Of a DNA stretch of 64,000 nt, positions 58,216-64,000 are shown piece after piece. Origin of the DNA: Dyella halodurans (GTDB taxonomy: Bacteria > Pseudomonadota > Gammaproteobacteria > Xanthomonadales > Rhodanobacteraceae); contig NZ_JAPDPF010000006.1 in the NCBI RefSeq assembly GCF_026283925.1, positions 1 to 64,000 on the forward strand. Reading direction: 5' to 3'. The translations under genes and the position numbers were made by a program. How positions within the stretch are numbered: position 1 is the stretch's first letter; each line of letters begins with the position of its first letter. Below the pieces are notes generated by a model. That model saw only the letters and a list, made by a program, of their open reading frames with translations, had not been told where the DNA came from and searched no databases.

Positions 58216-58264
58216 ACCTTCCCCTGGATCCTACTTAGAAGACATCACCGATGTTGATTTACAA

Positions 58265-58292
58265 CTGTCCGTTACGGATCGGAAGCAGACCC
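58265..58292 (+). repeat. Dispersed hairpin repeat
   Basis: GTCCGTTACGGATCGGAAGC then AGACC. It ends 18 bases from the stop at 58311. Confidence 0.85.
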
Positions 58293-58310
58293 CGGCCACC
58301 AAGCGACTTC

Positions 58311-58754
58311 CTAGTCGGCCGACCCCGCCTGCAAGGCCTTGGTAAGCGCATAGCGGGCACCCCCGGGCGGAAAGTCAGGCAATCGACTGAAGACGGTGTA
58401 GCCGCGCTTTTCATAGAAGGGTAGCGCCTGGAAATCGAACGTTTCGAGGAAGGCATTGGCACACCCTTTTTTGATCGCGGCTTCCTCGATCAGTGCCATC
58501 AGGGCGCTTCCGTAACCTTGACCGCGCAATTCATCTTGAAGCCACAGCGCGCTGACCTGCAGCCAACTCACATAAGCGGCTGCAACAACACCGCCGACCA
58601 ACTTGCCTTCGCCGTCCCGAACGGTCGCCACAAGATATTCCGGCGTCGCGCCATTGGTATGGGACTGATTGAAAGCGAGTAGGCCATGGACGATTGCATT
58701 GATGTCGCTACCACTTGGCTTGTCTTCGAGCGCCGTGCAGAGTGATGTGGCCAT
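58311..58754 (-). CDS. GNAT-family N-acetyltransferase
   Basis: A 147-residue protein from the ATG at 58754 (MATSLCTALEDKPSGSDINA), AGGGACAG upstream. The acetyl-CoA loop is RGQGYGSALM (residues 77-86), after the strand VSALWLQDELRG. The C-terminal helix-strand pair is FLETFDFQALPFYEKRGYTV. It transfers acetyl from acetyl-CoA to an amine; the substrate is unknown. A longer frame upstream is rejected because it lacks a ribosome binding site and runs toward the next repeat. Confidence 0.85.
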   Translation of the reverse strand: MATSLCTALEDKPSGSDINAIVHGLLAFNQSHTNGATPEYLVATVRDGEGKLVGGVVAAAYVSWLQVSALWLQDELRGQGYGSALMALIEEAAIKKGCANAFLETFDFQALPFYEKRGYTVFSRLPDFPPGGARYALTKALQAGSAD

Positions 58755-58830
58755 AGCTGTCCCTAGGTTGCGTCTGATGCGACCGTCCTTGTCGACGGAG
58801 CGCCAATGGTGAAGTCGACTGACATCTCGG

Positions 58831-58872
58831 TGTCTTCTCTGGATCGGAGGTGACCCGAAGCGGGCGTTAAAT
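58831..58872 (+). repeat. Hairpin repeat joined to an attC-like core
   Basis: TGTCTTCTCTGGATCGGAGG is a diverged repeat copy. It runs into GCGGGCGTTAAAT (58860-58872), where GTTAAAT fits the GTTRRRY core of integron attC sites. The next stop codon is at 58907. Confidence 0.6.
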
Positions 58873-58906
58873 CTCTTCCCTTCAACCCGACGCCTCAAGC
58901 AATCGG

Positions 58907-60016
58907 CTAACGCCCCTGAGTCCGGTCTGCCTTCTCTACCAAAACGTCAAAGGCCTTGCCGATTTGCTCATGCGTAAAGTCACAGTGCCCCTCTCCCACA
59001 CGTGGCAGCACCGTCACTTTCGACGCATTGCCAGCGGCCTTCGCGAGTTCGGGATAGACCGTATCGAAGCGGGACGGCACAGTCTGGTCGAAGGCGTTCC
59101 TTTGCAGTACGACGGGGCTGGCGACTCGCCCAGTTAGCGTCACGTTGTCAGCGAGATAAGTCATCGCCGATGGCGTTCCCTTGTAGCGACGTACCTTGTG
59201 TTTGAAGTCGGCATCGTCTGCGAACTCAGTGTAGTTGGCCTTCATCGTATCGACGGGCATGCCACCTGCACGCTGCTCGATCTCCCGCAGCAACATATAG
59301 TTGAGCATCAATGTCCCAGGTAACGTTGCACTGGTTTCCTGCAACCTATCCTCTAACCGGGCGGCCTTGGTAGGATCGCTCTGCAGCGCTTCTTGAATGC
59401 GGCCCGAATCGATCATCGCTGGAGAGGCGGGATTCGCCAGATCCGGCATGACCCCCGGGAAATACGTATCAAAGGCGACCAGGGGCGTCACGACGCCGCG
59501 CGCGACAATGTCCGGCGCGGACACATTCACGCCACACACCGACAGCGCTCCACTGTAGGCCGGGCCGTGGCGTTCCAGGGTTGCCAGCGCCTCCAGCCCA
59601 CCTAGTGAGAACCCGACCAAGTAAGCACGATGCGGCTTTCCGTTCTCCTTGATAAAGAGCCGACGAAGCTGCTCGCTGTCTTCCAGTGCATCCCCCACTG
59701 CCCAGCCCTGGGAAGCGAACGCACTGGCCGCGACAGCAAAGCCACGAGAAAGGAAGACGGGCGTTTCTTCATTCTGCGGCCACGGGCTCTGGCGCGGCAC
59801 GCCCTTCGGCTCATAGCCGTGCATAAGCACGACCAGGTCACCATTCCAGTTCTTCGGTATATCAATTCGATAGGGGGCACCATCCAACGATCCTACCGAC
59901 GTGCGGATCACCGACCCGGTCGCGGAATCCGAGGAGGCCGACGAGGCATTAATCGGGCAACAGACACTACAGGCCACCAGCAGGCCAAGAAGCCAACTTC
60001 CGGGAGCGCAGCGCAT
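58907..60016 (-). CDS. Alpha/beta-hydrolase, secreted
   Basis: A 369-residue protein from the ATG at 60016 (MRCAPGSWLLGLLVACSVCC) with an N-terminal export signal. The hydrolase fold shows NGDLVVLMHGYEP (oxyanion strand), the nucleophile S138 in VGFSLGGLEAL and the His candidate in GEGHCDFTHEQ. It is similar to uncharacterised esterases and lipase-like proteins. The stop codon TAG lies inside a GGGCGTTAGCC core identical to the one at 2626-2636. Substrate unknown. Confidence 0.8.
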   Translation of the reverse strand: MRCAPGSWLLGLLVACSVCCPINASSASSDSATGSVIRTSVGSLDGAPYRIDIPKNWNGDLVVLMHGYEPKGVPRQSPWPQNEETPVFLSRGFAVAASAFASQGWAVGDALEDSEQLRRLFIKENGKPHRAYLVGFSLGGLEALATLERHGPAYSGALSVCGVNVSAPDIVARGVVTPLVAFDTYFPGVMPDLANPASPAMIDSGRIQEALQSDPTKAARLEDRLQETSATLPGTLMLNYMLLREIEQRAGGMPVDTMKANYTEFADDADFKHKVRRYKGTPSAMTYLADNVTLTGRVASPVVLQRNAFDQTVPSRFDTVYPELAKAAGNASKVTVLPRVGEGHCDFTHEQIGKAFDVLVEKADRTQGR

Positions 60017-60127
60017 GCAATTTCCCCTGGGGATGTCATTTAAAGCTAGCACAGGACTGGCGACTGGCCGTCGCCGGATCTCCATCTATTTCCGGTTGTC
60101 CCCAGTGGGCGGCTTGGAGCCGGCCGA

Positions 60128-60152
60128 TGATCGCTTCGGGTCGGAAACAACC
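60128..60152 (+). repeat. Dispersed hairpin repeat, decayed
   Basis: ATGATCGCTTCGGGTCGGAA then ACAACC: loop and part of the arms only. It ends 13 bases before the stop at 60166. Confidence 0.6.
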
Positions 60153-60165
60153 ATTCGGTGAATAG

Positions 60166-60813
60166 TCATACCTCCACTGGAATGTCCATGCGCCTGCCGA
60201 AATAGCTTGAAAGAAAGACCACCATGACCATGATGCCGAGCGAAGAGGGAATGACCTGGCTCCACGGCTGTGCGTGCTTGAGTAGATTGCCCGCTCCAGA
60301 CGACAGCATCGCGAAATAGCATCCGGTCATTTTGAGTCCGTGATCCAGAGGCCGGACGCGGCGCAGCCAGTACGCCGCCCAAAACGGCCTGCTCAAGTCG
60401 TAGAGCGCCATACATGCTACGTAGGCCGCTGTTGAGTAGGCGATCGCGGGTGTCCAGGACGCCGTACCAGTGCCCTTCGATAACACGATCCACGCGCATC
60501 CGATCAACGCGACAATGGCTAGTATGGCGTCGACGGTGGAAGGGTAGCGGTTCCGCAGCGCCAATGAGCGCAAACTGCTGATGTACTGATAGGAAGCAGA
60601 CAGTGTCACGGCTATCAGCGCTATCGGCACGTAAAGGAAGATATCGGCCAAGATGGCGGTGCCTAGAACCATGCCAGCCATCACCACGAATACGCGGCCG
60701 CTGCGCCGATGAACGACGCCTCCCTTTCTCGATAGCAGAGGCCATAGCCCGCAAATCAGGCCGCCTGCACCCATGCCAATGTGAACGGCTATGTTGACGT
60801 CGTTCGCCTGCAT
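60166..60813 (-). CDS. DUF2306-like multi-helix membrane protein
   Basis: A 215-residue protein with about seven hydrophobic helices. The start MQANDVNIAVHIGMGAGGLI and the segment SRKGGVVHRRSGRVFVV match the DUF2306-type layout, where a HIG..G motif precedes a KGG.HRR.GR loop. The His and Arg residues could bind haem or a quinone, but that is not established. The start ATG at 60813 has GGGGGGAGC upstream. Function unknown. Confidence 0.7.
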   Translation of the reverse strand: MQANDVNIAVHIGMGAGGLICGLWPLLSRKGGVVHRRSGRVFVVMAGMVLGTAILADIFLYVPIALIAVTLSASYQYISSLRSLALRNRYPSTVDAILAIVALIGCAWIVLSKGTGTASWTPAIAYSTAAYVACMALYDLSRPFWAAYWLRRVRPLDHGLKMTGCYFAMLSSGAGNLLKHAQPWSQVIPSSLGIMVMVVFLSSYFGRRMDIPVEV

Positions 60814-60930
60814 GCTCCCCCCTGGGATGCAAGAACTTCTATGGAAACAGCGAGACTTACATTCCCATGGCTTCCGGGCAATTGAAGCTATGCGCTATTC
60901 AGTCTCGACGCAAAACCAGGATGCCGGAAC

Positions 60931-60973
60931 GGGCTGCTTCGAGTTGCGGATTCGGCCGGTCGAAAGCCGACAT
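60931..60973 (+). repeat. Hairpin repeat, long type, short form
   Basis: GGGCTGCTTCGAGTTGCGGA then TTCGGCCGGTCGAAAGC: the nested element starts at the same point as at 25822 but is reduced to a few bases of its left arm. It ends 12 bases from the stop at 60986. Confidence 0.7.
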
Positions 60974-60985
60974 GGAATGCCCAGC

Positions 60986-61924
60986 TCAGTCGTGGAGGAT
61001 ACCTATCGTCCGAAACCACGTCTCGGCCAACCGGGGCCAGCCCGTGATCGGGTCCGGTGTCGGCCTCAAGCCGAATGCATGGCCTCCATGAGCATACAGA
61101 TGCATCTCAGCCGGCACATGCGCCTTTGCCAGCGCGGCGTAATAGACCATCGACTGATCCACGCCATCGACATAATCGTCTTCCGCCTGCACGAGAAAGG
61201 TGGGCGGTGTCTCGCTGGACACGGGTACATTGGTATTCAATTTGCCACCACCCTCGGTGAGATGCCCGGGGTAAATCGGCATTGCAAAATCCGGTCGCGC
61301 ACTCTCCTTGTCGGCCGCATCTACCGGTGCATACAGGGATCGATTGAAGTTCGTGCTGATCTCGGCCACCAGGAATCCGCCCGCTGAGAAACCCAGCACG
61401 CCGACCTTGTGCGGATCGACATGCCATTCCGCCGCGTGAAAGCGCACCAGTCGCATCGTTCGCTGCACGTCCTGCAGTGAGGGCACCGATAGTGCCAAGT
61501 TGTGCGGGCGGCAATCGCATTTCCACTCGTAGGGCTTGCTTGGCACCCGATACTTCAGCAACACGCAAGTCATGCCATTGGACGTCAGCCAGTCGCAGGC
61601 CTCGGTGCCCTCCAGGTCCATGGCCAGTATCTGGAAGCCGCCACCCGGAATCACGACAACCGCGGCCCCCGTGTTCCTTCCCGTGGGTGCATACACCGTC
61701 ATCGTGGGCCGCGTCACGTTGAACACGTTGGTCACCGGCTTGCCGGCCAGGAACTTGTCACTCGACTTCACGGTTTCCGGACCTGGTACGGATTGCAGAT
61801 CGGGCGCCGCCCCGGGCCATAACGGTAACTGCGTGTGCCCGCCGGCCGCTTGCCAAGCGGGCGCTTCCGCTTCCGCGCCCGCGCTTACCAGCAGCAGCAC
61901 CAAAGCAACTGACCAAAGCTTCAT
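60986..61924 (-). CDS. Secreted alpha/beta-hydrolase (acetylxylan-esterase-like)
   Basis: A 312-residue protein with the signal peptide MKLWSVALVLLLVSAGAEA. VVVIPGGGFQILAMDLEGTE is the oxyanion loop, S180 in GVLGFSAGGFL the nucleophile, and GGHAFGLRP carries the His. The pattern is that of BD-FAE/acetyl-esterase proteins that remove acyl groups from plant cell-wall sugars. Substrate is inferred from the family only. Confidence 0.85.
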   Translation of the reverse strand: MKLWSVALVLLLVSAGAEAEAPAWQAAGGHTQLPLWPGAAPDLQSVPGPETVKSSDKFLAGKPVTNVFNVTRPTMTVYAPTGRNTGAAVVVIPGGGFQILAMDLEGTEACDWLTSNGMTCVLLKYRVPSKPYEWKCDCRPHNLALSVPSLQDVQRTMRLVRFHAAEWHVDPHKVGVLGFSAGGFLVAEISTNFNRSLYAPVDAADKESARPDFAMPIYPGHLTEGGGKLNTNVPVSSETPPTFLVQAEDDYVDGVDQSMVYYAALAKAHVPAEMHLYAHGGHAFGLRPTPDPITGWPRLAETWFRTIGILHD

Positions 61925-62317
61925 GGCAAACGTCCTTGTGGCAACGCAATGATTTGATACGGCATTGGATATCGAAGACGAGACCTTTGCCGCAACGCCT
62001 GAACTCCCCTGGCAATATCTAACTGCGTCCTATGCTCTGGCAGGGCCAGGAAAATGTCTTTGTAAAGGCGACGTCCGCTGGTAGTCGGAAGCGGACCGGA
62101 CCCGGGCAGCGCAGAAGTGCTGCTGCGATCGCTTCGAGCCCAGCGAGTTCCAGGGGTTCCCAACCAGCAGTTCCGCGCCATCGGCCCAAAAATGCTGCAC
62201 CGCAATGGTGCACGGCTTGCCCGGTTAGCTTGCAACTGGTGCGCGAAAAGCCTTTTAGATGTCCGTATTTTCGATAACCCCATGTTTTTCCGGCTTAGTT
62301 AGCCACGGCACGAATGA
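61925..62317. other. Intergenic stretch before the nitrate transporter
   Basis: About 390 bases without a convincing gene apart from the hairpin repeat at 62071-62098. Open frames on the minus strand have no ribosome binding site or family pattern. Confidence 0.35.
62071..62098 (+). repeat. Dispersed hairpin repeat without a gene on its right
   Basis: Arms GTCCGCT and AGCGGAC around GGTAGTCGGA. It is the only copy with no minus-strand stop codon shortly to the right; a gene may have been lost there. Confidence 0.85.
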
Positions 62318-62364
62318 TGCATAGCAACATGCACGACTGGTGGTCGGCGCGCGCCGACCACCAG
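62318..62364 (+). promoter_or_regulatory. Two leader hairpins before the nitrate transporter gene
   Basis: A small hairpin with arms TGCAT and ATGCA and a six-base loop AGCAAC (62318-62333) is followed by a 28-bp perfect palindrome, CTGGTGGTCGGCGC and its complement (62337-62364), ending 40 bases before the start codon. Assimilatory nitrate genes are often controlled by ANTAR antiterminators that bind paired six-base-loop hairpins. The fit here is partial: A first, but no G at position 4. Confidence 0.45.
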
Positions 62365-62404
62365 GGCTTGCGGGGGCAGTACGTCATCTTCGGGCGGGGG
62401 TGCT

Positions 62405-63748
62405 ATGTCGGGCAAGGCGACACGGATCGAGCTGTTCCAATGGCGCACGCCGCACATGCGTGCGTTCCATCTGAGCTGGCTGGCCTTCTTTGTGTGCTTC
62501 TTCGCGTGGTTTGCGGTGGCGCCGATGATGCCCATGGTGCGGCAGGCGTTTGGGCTCAGTGCCGACCAGGTCGCGAACATTACGATCGCGGCCGTGGCGG
62601 TCACCGTCTTTGGACGTCTGCTGGTAGGCCCGCTGTGCGACCGGCTGGGGCCGCGGCTTACCTACACCGGCTTGTTGTTGCTCGGATCGATTCCGGTATT
62701 CGGCATGGCGCTGGTGCAGGGCTACGCATCTTTCCTGGTGATGCGTCTGGCCATAGGCATGGTGGGTGCGGGGTTCGTCATTACGCAGTACCACACCTCC
62801 GTGATGTTCGCGCCCAACGTGGTCGGTGCCGCGAATGCCACCACGGCTGGCTGGGGCAATGCGGGTGGCGGTGCCGCGCAGGCCGTGATGCCGATGGTGC
62901 TTGCCGGCTTGCTTGCCCTTGGCGTGGGCCGCGCCCTTTCCTGGCGCGCGGCCATGCTGCTGCCGGGCGTGCTGATGGTGATTGTCGGACTCCTGTATTG
63001 GCGGTTCACCCAGGACTGCCCCGAGGGCAACTATCGCCAGCTGCGTGCGCAGGGCGTAACCGTGGGCAGCGGCAAGCAAGGTGGCTGGGCGGCGTTTCGC
63101 CAGGCGGCGGGCAACTATCGCGTCTGGATGTTGTTCGTCACCTATGCGGGATGCTTCGGCATCGAGTTGTTCGTGCATGGCGTGGCGGCGGCCTATTACG
63201 TCGATCGATTCGGGCTGAACCTGCGCAGCGCCGGCCTGGCTGTCGGCGCGTTTGGTCTGTTGGCGCTGTTTGCGCGAAGCCTGGGCGGTCTGGCCTCCGA
63301 TCGCCTGGCGCGCCGGCATGGCTTGTCGGCACGCGCCCATCTCCTGTGCGTCCTGATGTTGTGCGAAGGCACCGGACTGCTGTGGTTCGCGCATGCCACG
63401 GGTGTCGGCATGGCCGTGGCCACCATGCTGGTTTTTGGCTTGTTCACGCATCTGGCGTGCGGGGCCACCTATGCGCTGGTGCCGTTCATCGATCGCAAGG
63501 TGCTCGGCGGCGTGACGGGCATCGTTGGCGCGGGCGGCAATGTCGGCGCCGTGGCGGCCGGCTTCCTGCTGAAGCACACCGGTTCGGTGCAAGTCACCTT
63601 CGCGCTACTCGGTGGCTTCGTCATGGTCGGCTCGCTGTGCGCGCTGGCCGTGCGCTTCAGCAACGAGCATGTCGCCAACGAAGAGCGGCTCTATCAGCAA
63701 GCCTTGCAACAGGGTCGCGCCGCGGCGCCCGCCCTGACCATCAATTGA
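62405..63748 (+). CDS. Nitrate/nitrite transporter, NarK/NasA (NNP) family
   Basis: A 447-residue, 12-helix major-facilitator protein starting at the ATG at 62405 after GGGGG. It has the nitrate signatures GWGNAGGGAAQAVMP and, in the second half, GIVGAGGNVGAVAAGF, with the R.L.GP.CDRLGPR loop between helices 2 and 3. It takes up nitrate (and possibly exports nitrite). The nirB gene follows 21 bases later, suggesting nitrate assimilation or nitrite reduction to ammonium. Confidence 0.92.
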   Translation: MSGKATRIELFQWRTPHMRAFHLSWLAFFVCFFAWFAVAPMMPMVRQAFGLSADQVANITIAAVAVTVFGRLLVGPLCDRLGPRLTYTGLLLLGSIPVFGMALVQGYASFLVMRLAIGMVGAGFVITQYHTSVMFAPNVVGAANATTAGWGNAGGGAAQAVMPMVLAGLLALGVGRALSWRAAMLLPGVLMVIVGLLYWRFTQDCPEGNYRQLRAQGVTVGSGKQGGWAAFRQAAGNYRVWMLFVTYAGCFGIELFVHGVAAAYYVDRFGLNLRSAGLAVGAFGLLALFARSLGGLASDRLARRHGLSARAHLLCVLMLCEGTGLLWFAHATGVGMAVATMLVFGLFTHLACGATYALVPFIDRKVLGGVTGIVGAGGNVGAVAAGFLLKHTGSVQVTFALLGGFVMVGSLCALAVRFSNEHVANEERLYQQALQQGRAAAPALTIN

Positions 63749-63769
63749 TTCGGTATCGAGGTCATCGAC

Positions 63770-64000
63770 ATGACGATGAAGCTTGTCGTAGTGGGCAATG
63801 GGATGGTCGGTCACAAACTGCTGGAGGAGCTTGCGGCCATGCAGCCGCCCGGCCTTCAGGTGACCGTGTTGTGCGAGGAAGCGCAGCCCGCCTACGACCG
63901 CGTGCACCTCTCGGAATTCTTTGCAGGCAGAAGCGCCGATGAGCTTTCGCTTGTCACGCCAGGATTCTTCGAGCAGAGCGGCTTCCACCTGCGTCTGGCC
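63770..64000 (+). CDS. nirB: NAD(P)H-dependent nitrite reductase large subunit, N-terminal part
   Basis: The first 77 residues of a flavoprotein cut by the window end (MTMKLVVVGNGMVGHKLLEE). The VVVGNGMVGH dinucleotide-binding motif and CEEAQPAYDRVHLSEFFAGR are the typical NirB beginning. The enzyme reduces nitrite to ammonium with siroheme and iron-sulfur centres further along. GAGG lies upstream of the ATG at 63770; a second ATG at 63776 is possible. The gene order transporter-nirB fits a nitrate-assimilation operon. Confidence 0.9.
   Translation, partial: MTMKLVVVGNGMVGHKLLEELAAMQPPGLQVTVLCEEAQPAYDRVHLSEFFAGRSADELSLVTPGFFEQSGFHLRLA

Noticed and set aside
442-62098. The hairpin repeats as intrinsic terminators
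   Set aside because: They form stems after stop codons but lack a T-run on either strand, unlike the true terminators at 17870-17897 and 53509-53534.

Overview
The window looks like part of a gammaproteobacterial chromosome of the Xanthomonadales, most likely Rhodanobacteraceae (Dyella, Rhodanobacter or Luteibacter type). The grounds are GC-rich coding DNA, a TonB-dependent receptor of the large Xanthomonas/Caulobacter type, a copper nitrite reductase with a fused cytochrome c domain, and a perfect CRP/Clp-type site. No 16S rRNA or other species marker is present, so the genus is an inference.

Layout. (1) 1-3830: the start of an IS110-family transposase inserted into a short palindromic repeat, then small minus-strand accessory genes, each followed at its 3' end by that repeat. 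(2) 3890-17847: a thioesterase, then a plus-strand chitosan/chitooligosaccharide locus of glucokinase, GH20 hexosaminidase, TonB receptor, APC permease, GH2 exo-glucosaminidase, LacI regulator and a sulfotransferase. A perfect 16-bp palindromic operator candidate lies in front. (3) 17933-28484: a second and longer array of small minus-strand accessory genes (uracil-DNA glycosylase-like, LprI-like, esterase, NUDIX and several membrane proteins), separated by the same repeat. (4) 28617-38215: an operon coding a very large two-partner-secretion exoprotein, its outer-membrane transporter and a sulfotransferase. (5) 39428-44623: a denitrification module of quinol nitric oxide reductase facing nirK, a SUMF/NirV-like gene and an SCO1-like gene. 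(6) 45202-53442: an ankyrin protein, a 2093-residue autotransporter and another sulfotransferase. (7) 53555-62100: M3 peptidase, RidA, GFA protein, small secreted proteins, acetyltransferase and hydrolases, again with copies of the repeat. (8) 62405-64000: a NarK/NasA-type nitrate transporter and the start of nirB.

Two themes stand out. The first is a dispersed hairpin repeat, about 28 copies, all in one orientation. Nearly all sit within a few tens of bases downstream of the stop codon of a minus-strand gene, and in several cases the repeat supplies the stop codon. The arrangement resembles an integron cassette array, but the repeats lack the usual attC core sequence at both ends and no integrase is present. 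Some copies carry a nested palindrome at one fixed point, and the IS110 element is inserted in another. The second theme is cytoplasmic sulfotransferases beside giant surface proteins: TpsA-TpsB-sulfotransferase with a 1-base gap, and autotransporter-sulfotransferase. This recalls operons in which a third gene modifies the adhesin, and suggests adhesin sulfation as a testable hypothesis.

Functionally, the chitosan locus would import chitooligosaccharides through the TonB receptor, trim them with the GH20 and GH2 exo-enzymes and phosphorylate the sugar. The nir/nor genes would take nitrite to nitric oxide and nitrous oxide. The narK-nirB end points to nitrate uptake and nitrite reduction to ammonium.
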